Origin: Obelidium mucronatum
Lineage: Eukaryota > Chytridiomycota > Chytridiomycetes > Chytridiales > Chytriomycetaceae
Assembly (NCBI GenBank): GCA_025765595.1
Contig: JAIVFH010000040.1
Coordinates: 186,001 to 250,000 of the forward strand
Direction: 5' to 3'
Length of the DNA: 64,000 nucleotides
The position numbers and the translations under genes were made by a program. Below, in pieces: positions 47,264 through 58,435 of this stretch (position 1 is its first letter; the number at the start of each line of letters is the position of its first letter). A model generated the notes under the pieces. The model saw nothing but the letters and a program-made list of their open reading frames with translations, was not told the DNA's origin and did not search any database.

Positions 47264-48957
47264 TCAAATATTTCTATTGTTTGAAGGCAAAGAATCTATG
47301 GGTTGTTGTGGCGGACGTGACGGCGGCTGCGGAAGAGGCAGCTGAACTTGATGTGGATAATTTGTTTGATGATACCCACTGGGGGGTGTATACACTGCTG
47401 CGTAGTATGACGGCTGGAAGCGCCAATGTTCCCCTTGATAACTTGAATAGTTTGGTTGTTGCTGTTGCTTGTGAAACGGGTGATATGGGTGGTGGTATAG
47501 CCATGATGCGAGGGGTGGTAAATGGCGGGATGATCGGGGGACAATTGATGCTGTATCAGTTGATATAAAAGAGTGTGTTGGATTACTTGAGGAGGTACAT
47601 CTTTGTTGTTGTTGTTGTTGGTGCTGGTGCTGCTGCCAGTGTTGCTGTTGTTGAGGAATCATTTGGATTCCACTAGTGCATGAAGTTGGTGGGGATACAG
47701 ATCCGGTTGATAATAACGCCGCAGTCACTGAAACTTCTTCAGACGTCTCAGTATATAGCCCCTTCTTTTGTTTTTTCGAAACTCCTGCTTCACAAGATAT
47801 AACCGGACGTATGCAATCTTGTTCGGATTCAACAGATCCCTTCCGCTTTTTCAACAACGTTGATGATGTTGGCGATGCTGATGATGACGATGACGATGCA
47901 GTACTAGCAGCAATGATAACGGGGATCGACTTTTTGCGTGCTTGCTCTATTGAACCAACAGTAGGCAGCGGCCTCTTGTCTATCCCGACAGTTGATTTGG
48001 CCATGAGTGCCTTAAACTGCGTTTCATTATTGCCTTCCAGAAACTTTCTGAGGATGGGGACTTCCGTGGGTGTTTTCAACTTGATGATTCCTTGATGATG
48101 CGGGAATCCGAAAAAGTGGACCACATCTTTTCGGGTGTAGTAAGATATAACTCTAAAATTACAAAGTTGTTTTTTGGTTGTTGTTTTTAATTAGTATAAT
48201 CATGGCGCAGAGTTTATTTTTCGAGGGTTTACCGATACTTTTGTCCATCAGATCCAAACATGGATATCGTGCGTTTCGTTAATCCATCAGGTAAAATACG
48301 TGTATTCGGTTTCAAGGTTTTCTCACTGAAGGATGGCTCTAATCCTGGAATATTCTGGTTGGCTGCCGCGCCAAAAGATGAGGAAGGATCTTTGGCTTGG
48401 AACTGTGGTTCCGTATTATTGGATGACGTTGCCACTGCATGTCTTGTGGATTCAACTTCTCTGTTATTGGTTTTGTTTATGTTTGTTTTTTTTTGTTTTT
48501 TTTTTGTAAAACTTGTCAGTTCCATGTTGAATGGTTTTTATCCCAGATATCTGTATCCTGGAACAAACACATACCTATACAGAAGGAAGCTTCCGTGTGC
48601 TCTGGATGGGGACCAACGTTCTCCGTCCTAAAAACAAAAAACAAAAAAATGGTCCTAATGAGCGCATGTAGTGCTGGCCGCGGGGTTCTGAACTCACACG
48701 CCATCTCTTCATTTGGACTGACGTATCGGAGAAAACAAAACAGCTTCCACTGCGAATCAGAGTATTCGCAGCGCCCGTAAACGTTCTTAAGGTCCCATGT
48801 ATACATCCTTCAATGACTAGAAGCGCGTCAGTTGGATCTTTGATGAATCTTAAAAAAAAACGTCGTGTCAAGTTTTGGCATTGCGGTTTTTTTGTCTTGC
48901 CGATTATACGCACCCGTAGAAAGATTCCTCGTCTCTGCTCTCGATACCGTCGTCCAT
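47264..48957 (-). CDS. WOPR-domain transcription factor (Gti1/Pac2/Wor1 family)
   Basis: Five exons (48914-48957, 48698-48848, 48575-48627, about 48236-48516, and about 48155-47264) join in frame. The first WOPR half reads ESFYGFIKDPTDALLVIEGC, then GSCFVFSD, MKRWRDGERWSPSRAHGSF and LLY. A variable Lys/Asn- and Ser-rich linker follows, and then the second WOPR half, GLTKRTISMFGSDGQKYR and VISYYTRKDV, split by an intron. The C-terminal half is low complexity, rich in Gln, Ser, Tyr and Pro, as is usual for activation regions in this family. WOPR factors bind DNA with both halves and act as switches for morphology, sporulation or virulence in fungi. The target genes here are unknown. Intact. Confidence 0.88.
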
Positions 48958-49186
48958 AATCTCAAAAGGCGCGTATATCAAGGTTGTGTGGTTTTTTTTT
49001 TAGAGAATTGTCAGACGCTCGGAGAATTTCGACTTCTCACCAGTTGTAAAGAAAATCGCGTACAGGCAGAAAAAAAACATGTTTTTATGTTATTATTACT
49101 TGTTGGGAAGCAAAGTACATGAAGTGCCTTTTTTGCTTATTTTTTTTTGTAAGAATATATAAAAACCCCTTTTGGACTATTACTCA
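48958..49186. other. Short intergenic region
   Basis: Lies between the WOPR start and the SEN1 stop. T- and A-rich runs near 49080-49150 could serve as the SEN1 3' end; no gene seen. Confidence 0.4.
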
Positions 49187-52100
49187 TCAGTCCTTCAAAT
49201 TGCGAATCGATCCATAATCAAACTTGGCAGAAGGACCAAACTCCTTTCGCTCCATCTCCACAAACATGGATCGCGCTTGACAATCTTCTACAAGGGCTCT
49301 CCAATCTTCATTGTTGCACAAGGAGACGCCTCTGCCGACAATAAATAAAGAGTTTTTGGCCTATTTTTTTTTTGGTCATTACAAAACACGATAAAAAAAA
49401 TAAAAAAGAAACGGTATTACTCTAGTCAAGGCCACATTCATTCGTCTCTTGTCCTTCAAGAAACCGACAGCTTCTCCCAATCCAGCACGAACAGTAGATA
49501 AAATAATAATATCCTTTTCTCGTCCTTGAAACGCATCAATCTAGAATTCCCTTCAAGTTTTAACCAACCAAAACAACCAAAATAAATAAAAATTGAAAAC
49601 AAACCGTGTTGATATCCACATAATCCAAAACACCATCCCCAAACTTTTCCTTAAACTTATCCTTCATCTTCAACATTTGCATACGATACGGAGTAATCAC
49701 ACCAATCCGAGATGCAAAGTTGATTTCTGGGAACGTCTTACACAGCTTGGCCACAAAGTTGACACAAGCAATGATTTCGTCCGGGTTGTAGAGAGAATGG
49801 CGCTCTCGAAGCTCTCGACCCCACCCCACGTTTAAGAATCTGTATGTTGGGTATTCGTCTTTGGAGTGCCATGGAGCAACGCACTTTGATTCCATCTTTT
49901 CGGCATCGAGAAGACGAGATCCATAGAATTGGGCAGATGGGAAAGAGCTGATGTTTGGGTGCATACGGTATTGAATACTGTGGAGATGGAAGGAAGTTAG
50001 AAAAAAACCATTGGAATTCCTTCCAACCGAAAAGCAGAAAAAAAAAGATACCTCAACAAACACACACTGTCTCCATACATTCCCATGATACGTTGAAACA
50101 AACTATTTTCGTACCCATACTTTTTAGCAGTTGGAGACAAGACTGTTGGTGGCAGTTGCATTGGATCACCAACAAGAATACACTTCTTGGCTCCATAGCG
50201 CAATGGAATCAAAGAACTCAATTCAACAGATTGACAAGCTTCATCAATAATAACAGTTGGGAATTCAAAGTTCTGGAGAGTGCTGACGATTTCGTGTCCA
50301 GCTCCAGACAAGGTTGCCATGCTGTCAACCAGAAAATCAAATAAATACTAGAAAAACAAAAACAAAAAACCCAAAACACTCACATAACATCAGCTTCCAA
50401 TAACAGCGAAGCCTTAATTCTGGACCGAATATGATCCGAGCTTCCTTCCCGCTCCAACCTCTTCTGCTTGAGCGCTTTGAACTTTTCATCAACAGCCTTC
50501 AGCTTCTCGGTAACCTTGGAAATAGCATTTCGAACTAAATCCGCCTCCTTGGTCGAGTTGACAGCTTTCTGCTCCTTCTCGCGCAACGCATCCCGCTCCT
50601 TGTTGAGTTCGGCTTGATGCTTTTCTAATGCCAACCATTGCGAATTGTCGTTCACGTCTTGGTTGACTTTTCTAAACTCTGCGTCGTTGGCCAGTTGCTC
50701 CTTGATGAGACTCTCGATTGTAAGGTCTCGGATGTCGGCACCGATACTGTCACTTGTTCCGAGACGGACGATTCTTGGCTTGAATTCTTTACCTTGCGCG
50801 TTCAGAATTCCCATTTTTAATCTACGCACGATTTCGTCGCAAGCTGAAAGGAGGAATAACGTAAGCAAAGAAATTAAGGCGGATAAAGTGTGATGACAAC
50901 GAACCAGCATTAGATGGTGCACAAATCAATAACCGATTCTTCTTGGCCGCACTGCTAGGCTGCACATTTCGAGACGCCTGCACTACAGGAGGCCCACGAC
51001 CCACTGGCGCACGTATTGCAGAGCCACCACCTGGAGGTCGAATAGCCGAGCCTCCGGGAGCTTTAATAGCAGTTCCCCCACCACCAGGAGTTTTAATTGC
51101 GTTGCCGCCGCCGGGGGCATTGATGGCTGTGGCGGCGCTGGTAAGCAGTGATCCAACAAGCGACAGAATAGTCTTTGTTTTTCCAGTTCCTGGAGGACTG
51201 TTGTTTTGAAAAAAGTAAGCATCGTCAGTTGACAAGAAATAAGTCCTCGGGTTGGAAAATCCAACAGCTTACCCTTGAATCAGCACGAATCCACTGGGTC
51301 TCTGAGTAGCAGTCGCAATCGCTTCTGCCTGTGGTCGATTCGCCCCAAAAATCTGCATCGCCTTTTCCACCGACCCTTCCTTTGGCACGAACTTTTTCCT
51401 ATACAATGGCGTAATCACTTCCGAACACAGCGCCACCTTCGGCAACTGCAACAGCGACTCGTATTCACGCAGAACTGTTGTCATGGGGAACAACTTCGTG
51501 ACAACCCATTTGGAGTTTTCAAAAAGGAGAGGTACGATAGTGTGCTGATTCTTCAAGTGGATTCGTGTGATGTACGTTGTTTCTCCCTTTCGCGAAAACA
51601 TTTTTTGGACTTTACCAAGGAATCCTTTGCGGTCGCCTGCTTTTCCACCTTGTTGCTGGATATAGACTAAATCGGAATCTGTGACTCGTTTCTTGCTGTC
51701 TTCAAATGGCTGGACAAAAGTAACATCTGATTGAAAAAAATAGTTATCATTAGAGAGAACAAAGCTTCCAAAAAAAATTGTGAAGTTTACCATGGAAGTC
51801 GTCCACCATCATGCAAGTATCCAAAGCCCATGTGAAATTCTTACTGAAATCCGTTTCCTCCACACTTGTTTTGAATTGCTCCCAGCACTCCAACACCAAC
51901 AAGGGCTCAAAAACATTCATATAGTCATCATTGGATTCAAATCTATCCGGAATCGGCACCAACTCAAACGGGAAATCGACAGGCAACTTCCCACGATCAT
52001 CCACCCGCCACTTCAAAAAGATTTTATAAAATTCATTCATGTTTCTGAAGCGCGTTGCTACTTGCTTTTTCAATGGTGGGGCTTCCTTCTTGGCTGCGGC

Positions 52101-55100
52101 AAGGTTCTTTTTGTGGGTATCCAAATCGACAACCATCCCATCGTCAATCATTTTAATCGACTTGTAGGTTTTATAGTCGGGTTCTGTATCGGATGAATCT
52201 GCACGCGAGAGGATCGTGGCTACCGTTCGGCTTCGTGTTTGATCTTGCACATGACGTCGCTGTTCGGCAATGTGGGATTGTCGCAGTTGTGATAATTTGG
52301 AAATTGGCTTTCCTGAGGCTGTAGTTGATGGCTTTGCTGCTGGTTTTGGCGCCAAAGGAAGCGCTTGAACTTTCATGAAAAAGGGCTTAGCTGGGCGAAA
52401 AGTAACCGGTCAAAAAAACAATTCCCTGCATACCTCTCTTGACAGCATCATTGAACGCCGACGATTCAACTTTGGTAAATTTGTTTGGTTGTTGCGCAGT
52501 GGAATCATCAACGCTAAGCTTTCTCCTTGCAGCAACTGGTGGTGGTTTCACAGCGCCAACTGCATCTGCAACGCTCTTCTGAATCGCGCTAACAGAACTG
52601 CTTCCAATACTCTCCAAACTCTTTTTTGGCTTCTTTGCTTCCTGCCGTTCATACATACCTACAACCCAATCCTCCAACACCTTCTTACTCTCCGCAGTCA
52701 ACCGCGACTTCAAACTCCCATCCATATAATGCATAATGGCACCAATCAAAGACTCATCCAATACATACTTGAACCCTTCCGCCACTTTCAAAAACAAAAT
52801 CGTCAAGGCCACACTCTCTTCTCTGATCCCATCGTCCAAAACGCGGTACCACTGGAAAATACTCCACACCGTATTCATGAACGGAACAGTCGCACTCGCA
52901 ATAAAGTTTTTACTTGTCAAGACGTTGGAATGCCCCAAAAGTTGTCGCACGATCGCAAATGTCTGCGCAATGATTAGTTTAATGTCTTTTTTGATGCTGA
53001 GGTCGCGTTTCGCCCATTTCACACTGCTGCTGAGGATGCTGCTGAGGAAGGGCCAGGATTTTATCCAGAGGTCTGGGTTCGTGTCGTTGAAGCGGTAGGA
53101 TTCGTCGCTTTGGAAGACAATCTCGCATGTGTTTTTGAGGAGGGTTTGGATTCTTTCGGCGCATCCGAGGAGTGGTGGGCCGCTGCCCATTGTACAGAGA
53201 TCTCGAAATGTGTCGAGGATTGTGAGAAGAGTTGTGATTTTGGTTTCTTCGTCGTCTTTGAAAACCCATTCGAGCATGGAGGCGTATCTATTGTGAAGTA
53301 TGTTAGTTTTTTATCAACCAGAGGAAAGTAAAGAAATAACAAAAATACTTGGTTACTCCAGCCTTCTTGAACAGAATCTGTTTGGCAAGCTCCGAAATAT
53401 CATCACTTCTACAAACCAAGCAATACAACAAATCCCCAACAACGACCGAATTCGTAACTGAATCGCCATCAACATCGTTATCAATTGCAACACTCAAGCC
53501 AATCCCACGATGAACCACAAACCAAACCAACGACAACCCCATATTAAAGCTATTCCCATACTCCTTCTGCTGCTCACTCCACCCTTGCCCAAGCGCCACT
53601 GCATCCACATTGACATGATCAAACAAGAAAACTCGCCCAAACACTTTGAAAACATGTCCAAACAGTGAATCGTATCCATCTGTGTGGCTACTACATCCCA
53701 AGACTTTCCAAATCTCACTGTGCAGGAGACTCGCACCTGGCGCGGCGGCATCGAATCCAGTGCAGTCCCGGTAGATATCTTGGAAGGCTTGTTCGAGCGT
53801 GTCGATATCGTTGTCGAGGCATTCGGTGATGAGGTGGTGGAGAACCATGTCTTTTGTTGTTGAAGCGGGTTCGGCTGTTGTTGTTGCTTGCCTTGTTGAT
53901 GACAGACTGTAGGCGCAGATTTTGTCAATCAAAGCTTTGGGGAAGTTGTAGGTTTTGACGTGGGGTAAGAGTGGTAGGAGGGCAAGGCGGACAAATTCGG
54001 GCTTTGCGTGAAGAGTCCACGTTTCGTCGTAGTCTGAAAGAAGTGTGAAAAGCAGCGTTTGAATCAAATCTGATGATGATTCCAAGGATAGTGACAGTTG
54101 GTGGAATGAAGCAAGAATAGGTGGGATCCAAGCAAAGACGGCAATCCAAATGTCACTGATGGGGAGATTATTATGAATTGATGTGGATTCATGGATCCAT
54201 GGAGTGGTTTTGAGGATGGTTTGGGACCATGGATGGGCAAAGATGGGTGTCCAAATGTTTGTCAGGGTATTGATGGTTTGGTTGGGGACATTTGGAACAC
54301 TTTCACGGAATTTGGAGAAAGTGGAAAGAATAAATTGGAATGAGTTGTTGTCAGTAGACGAGGTTGCTGTAACAGACGTCAGGCTCTTGCACACAAATTC
54401 GTCAAGAGTTGGGAACATTTCCAAAAGGGCGACAATTCCATCTGTTGTAAAGCAGCAGACCATTGCCGCAAAAGTGTGCCAAATGAGTGTCGTCTCAGAG
54501 ACGAGGTTGTACTTGGTGTTGACCAAAGTATCATCAATTACTTTGCTGACAATAACTTTGACTGCCAAGTCAATTGAGGATAAATGACTACGATCTGTGT
54601 ACAATGAAGGATCCATTTGCGCCATTGAATTCAAGGCCCAGTTTCGAACAAACTCGTTCTTGTGTGCAGCAAGAATAATCAATCCAGGAAGCAGAGCTGT
54701 TTTGAATTTCAGAAGTTTCACTTTTTGGCAAGACACGAGGGCTTTTGTGAATTCAGTGTCCATCCGGGAATCCATCAAGTAGTGGGGATACTTTAAAATT
54801 TCGTAGGCATAGTTCTGGAAGTGAATGTATAGTCAGAGTCAATTTTTAAACTGGGTAGTATCCGTTGAATTTCACGGAATCATTCACTATATTCGATAGT
54901 GATCAAGAAGTTCGCCTTTGGCGTTGGCCTTCGGCGATGATGATTCACTGCCTTCACCACGATGTCACACCACAACCACAAACACACGAACCGTAAATGC
55001 TTTTCGAACATCCTTCAAAGGACAAGAACTATTCTCCAAGGCCATATTAACATCTGCAAGAGCCTTTCCTAAACGAACAACATCCCTTTGGTTGGCAATC

Positions 55101-55491
55101 GAAAACGCGGCAGCATCCAGCGACTCGGTCTTTTGCAAATAGTAAGCATCGCAACACACATCGCAATTTGTCAGTGAAAGTTCGAATGAAAGTTGGAGTT
55201 GTTCTGGTTTATCGATGTGATTCAACAAAGCAGAGTGAGCATGGACTGCCGAAAGACAAAGCAAGAAAGACGGAAAGAGCAAGGGACTTTTAAAAACAAA
55301 CCATCATTAGTCTGCGTCCACTTGAGAGCCGCCCCTTCGATACAAGACCCATCAGCTGTGTGGAACGGATGAAGCAATTCTAGCGAATCATCGCACACGA
55401 AACCAGTGGTTAAGAATCGTCACGCAGTATCTTAGTACTCCCTTTCGTGATGCACACCTTGTTGTCCCTCATCGCCGCCTTCCACTTCCAT
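49187..55491 (-). CDS. SEN1: SEN1/senataxin RNA-DNA helicase (SF1B)
   Basis: A 6.3-kb minus-strand gene of about fourteen exons, from ATG 55489-55491 ([11 protein letters not shown] joined to [13 protein letters not shown]) to TGA 49187. The N-terminal half (55300-52400) is the helical Sen1 N domain, containing [11 protein letters not shown] and [13 protein letters not shown]. The helicase begins with [13 protein letters not shown] and [12 protein letters not shown] (Walker A) and continues with [19 protein letters not shown] (motif II, DEAC type), [22 protein letters not shown] and [10 protein letters not shown]. The C-terminal helicase part and a short tail follow. Sen1 unwinds RNA:DNA hybrids and terminates non-coding RNA transcription in the nucleus. 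An unusual Gly-rich insert lies between motif I and motif Ia. The gene is divergent from BRF1. Confidence 0.92.
50945..51170 (-). repeat. Gly/Pro-rich tandem repeat inside SEN1 helicase domain
   Basis: Four or five near-repeats of a 9- to 10-residue unit ([43 protein letters not shown]) sit in exon sequence just after Walker A. Confidence 0.85.
54911..54938. repeat. Double GC hairpin between SEN1 exons
   Basis: TTCGCCTTTGGCGTTGGCCT and following bases form two adjacent hairpins (CGCC-TTT-GGCG, then GGCC-TTC-GGC), within the intron region 54815-54965. Confidence 0.55.
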
Positions 55492-55584
55492 CTTGTGTGT
55501 CAGCATTGAGACCAAAAAGAAAGAAAGAAGAAAGCAAAAAAAGAGTGTTTAAAAACCACCCACCAGCAAACCCACCCACCCGCA
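55492..55584. promoter_or_regulatory. Shared divergent promoter region, SEN1/BRF1
   Basis: Only 93 bases separate the two ATGs. The region holds an AAAGAAAGAAAG purine run and CCCACC motifs next to the BRF1 start. A shared control region is inferred from spacing alone. Confidence 0.5.
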
Positions 55585-57791
55585 ATGCTCTCCTGCCGCT
55601 GTGGATCGTCGCAGATTGAGTTTGAGGGAAACCTGGGCCACTCCGTGTGCACCGCCTGTGGCGAAGTGGTTGAGCAGAACGCCATTGTGTCCGAAGTTAC
55701 GTTCACCGAAGGCGGCGGCGCGGACGGCTTCTTTGTGGGCGGCGGCACTGGTTGGTGTTTGTTGTTTGTCCGGGCTGCCTGGTTAGGGCTAACTGCTTCC
55801 TTGCAAACAAACACCGAAACAACAAACAAACAAACAACAAAACACCGAACCAGCCAGGGCCGCTTCGAGGGGCGGCAGCGGCATTGGCCGCATGGGTGGC
55901 GCGGCAGCCGGCGAATCGAGAGAGCAGACTATCGCAAACGGTGCTATCGCTCATAGCTATTCCTTGGAAACAATCGCTCATTGCCAAATTAGGTCACAGG
56001 CGGATCGCTCAAATCGGAAACCAAATGAGAATGACGGATCGCCAGATTGAATCTGCTCAGAGATACTTTAACATCGCCGTTGTTCGTGAGTGTGTTTGTT
56101 CTGTATCTGGTCGACCAAGTATGTTCTGATTACCTACATCTTGTGTCCAGAAAACTTTACAAAAGGCCGAAAAGCAATGAATGTGGCGTCTTCTTGCCTG
56201 TATATTGTCTGTGGGTTGTCCATTTCTCTTCGAATCTTGTTTTTGACTGCAACACACACAAAATCAGGTCGAATGGAGAAAACATCACATATGCTTATTG
56301 ACTTTTCCGAACACTTGCGCATCAATTTATACCTTCTTGGTTCAACCTTTGTCAAACTAGTCCATGTTTTGAAAATTCACGATTTGCCTCTTGTCGATCC
56401 AATGCTTTATATCGTTCGTTTTGCTTCGAAATTGGAATTTGATGAAAAGACACCGGATGTTATTCGTGATGCTACGCGCTTGGTTTCTAGAATGGACAGA
56501 GACTGGATTGTTAAGGGGAGGAAACCTGCTGGTATTTGTGGTGAGTTTCGTTTGACGCAGGCCTTTCTTTCGCCAAGGCAATATCTCTACCGCCGTAGGC
56601 GAAATCTCTACTGCCGAAGCTAGTGCTCCTTTATCTTGCCGCCAAAAAAGGCGAGCACAGCTGAAGTAATTGTCATCCCACGAAGACGCACCTTGAATCA
56701 TCATGCGAAAGATCATAACACCCAATCGAACAAAAAAAAACAGCCGCCTGTCTCTTTATAGCAGCGCGCATGAACGGATTCGCTCGAACACCACGTGAAA
56801 TCGTATCCGTAGTGAAAATCTGCGAAGCAACACTCGCAAAACGACTAGAAGATTTTCGCGAAACTCCAAGCAGTGCGTTATCTGTTGACGATTTCCAAAA
56901 CTTGATGCTGGAGAGTAGCCAAGATCCGCCGAGTTTTATGCGTGAAAAGAAACGGAAAGCTGCGGCGTTGGAGGCTGCTAAATTGTTGAAGATGAAAAAG
57001 GCGGAGGAAAAGGGGAAAAAGAAGAGAGATGGACCAGAGGGCGATGGAGAAGAAGGGGGAGACGAAGTCGAAGACGAGGAGGAAGAAATGGACGAGGACT
57101 TGCAGCTGGCGGTTGGAGACATGAATCATACTATGGAGAGTGAGGCGTTTAAAAAACTGGCTGCCACTGGTAAGTGTGTTCTTCTCTGTGTTTCGTTGGA
57201 ATTCTAACGCGTTTATAGTCGGTGTGAATATGGACGCACTGGACGATGATTTGTCACTGCTCGACCAAGATTCTGAAGTTGAAGACTGTCTGCTCACAGA
57301 ACAAGAAATCGAAATCAAGAAAATGTTCTGGGAAGCTGAAAACAAGGAATGGGAGAGAGGTATTTGGAACACTCAGATTTCCCAATCGTTCGTCGATTGA
57401 TATATGGTACAACAGAAAAACTAGCTGCTGGAACTAGACCAGTGACCAAAAAAGCCAAGAAACGGAGGATTGCAGGAAACAGCAGCAACAATGCCATAAT
57501 ACCTGCCGACTCTGTTCAACAAGCTGGAATGAACGTGTTGGCGAGTAAACCCTCGTTGTCTAAAAAGATCAATTATGATGTGATTGGTCATTTGGTAGGT
57601 GTTGACACTTCTTTCTGTTGTGTATCTACAGGCCTGTGTATCAGGCTCTAATCTTCTCATTGCCGACTGTATTTTTTTTGAACTAGTTTAATGATGACCC
57701 CAGTGAACAATTGTTTGATATGGAGCCTGCCCGCCCTGGCAATTATGCTTCCAATAGTGTAACTGGCTTTGGGCTTGTTGCATTTGAGTAA
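55585..57791 (+). CDS. BRF1: BRF1, TFIIIB subunit for RNA polymerase III
   Basis: The start MLSCRCGSSQIEFEGNLGHS and CTACGEVVEQNAIVSE is the TFIIB-type zinc ribbon. After introns (about 55748-55845, 55942-55991, 56083-56150, 56222-56267, 56541-56761, 57170-57217, 57360-57415 and 57594-57687) come REQTIANG, HRRIAQIGNQMRMTDRQIES and the two cyclin-like repeats (AQRYFNIAV, FTKGRKAMNVASSCLYIVC, HMLIDFSEHLRINLYLLG; then AARMNGFARTPREIVSVVKI). The C-terminal part is acidic and then basic and includes LTEQEIEIKKMFWEAENKEW, the Brf homology II region that binds TBP and Bdp1. Brf1 recruits Pol III to tRNA and 5S genes. The intron at 56541-56761 is unusually long and carries GC hairpins. Reading frame intact. 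Confidence 0.92.
56566..56656. repeat. Cluster of GC hairpins in a BRF1 intron
   Basis: Several GCC...GGC units in a row: CGCCAAGGCAATATCTCTAC, CTCTACCGCCGTAGGCGAAA, CTCTACTGCCGAAGC and TTGCCGCCAAAAAAGGCGAG. The TCTCTAC leader occurs twice. Confidence 0.6.
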
Positions 57792-57937
57792 ATGCTAATC
57801 AATAAATATAAGTAACATTGTTTATTTAATTATTTTTTTGTGTATTTGGATCTCTCGTACTTAATTAAAATTTTGTGCTGCTTTGTCTTTCCACGTTTTC
57901 GCAACGCCTGCGTTCTTGGAAACACTCAGGCCTTTTC

Positions 57938-58105
57938 CTACATGAAACCAAGTCGTCTTTGCGCAAATGAGTATTTCTTGATTCGCAGCAGAGTGTACCA
58001 CTCTAAAGCTTTGGAATAGTCCTGGGTAACTCCTTTGCCTTTCTCGTACATGTCACCCAAGTTGAATTGTCCACCTGCATCTCCTTCAATGGCAGCAAGA
58101 GTGAA
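57938..58105 (-). pseudogene. SEL1-repeat fragment with its own stop
   Basis: The minus strand reads FTLAAIEGDAGGQFNLGDMY, then EKGKGVTQDYSKALEWYT, then a frame-disturbed copy of the end SFAQRRLGFM and TAG. It matches the last two units of the kinase-SEL1 gene at 18.4 kb, but a 1-2 base shift in the AANQG segment shows decay. Only the 3' end of such a gene is present, next to the DD34E transposase. Confidence 0.75.
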
Positions 58106-58435
58106 AATTCAGACGCTTTCCTGTCGTTTTGGGCAACTCCTTGGACATTCTTTGTAGTAAAATAAGCCTTTACTTTCAGGTTAAGTGCGGGAGATTGTCC
58201 TTTTTCTTCTTGTTATCTTCTAATGTGATTTCTGTCCTATATATACCAATTTTCCTTACAGCTGATTTCAAAAAGAATGGCACATCCTCTTTTTTTTCGA
58301 TTTTTCCAAGTATTGCATTTGGTAGCTTTGTATAAGTTTTGGTAGAGATCCCATAGCACAAGCCTGGAGGCTGTGAAGAAGCGTGCAGTTCAGCGTTTCT
58401 GCAGAATCTCCATCTTACAAGGCTGCTTACAAGGG
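58106..58435. other. Flank between SEL1 relic and transposase
   Basis: T-rich, with no gene supported. The open frame before 58436 has only GTG as a possible start, so the transposase start is placed at ATG 58436. Confidence 0.4.

Noticed and set aside
47206..47568. Plus-strand open frame of 120 codons
   Set aside because: It is antisense to the Gln/Tyr/Pro-rich tail of the WOPR gene, whose low complexity keeps the opposite strand open.
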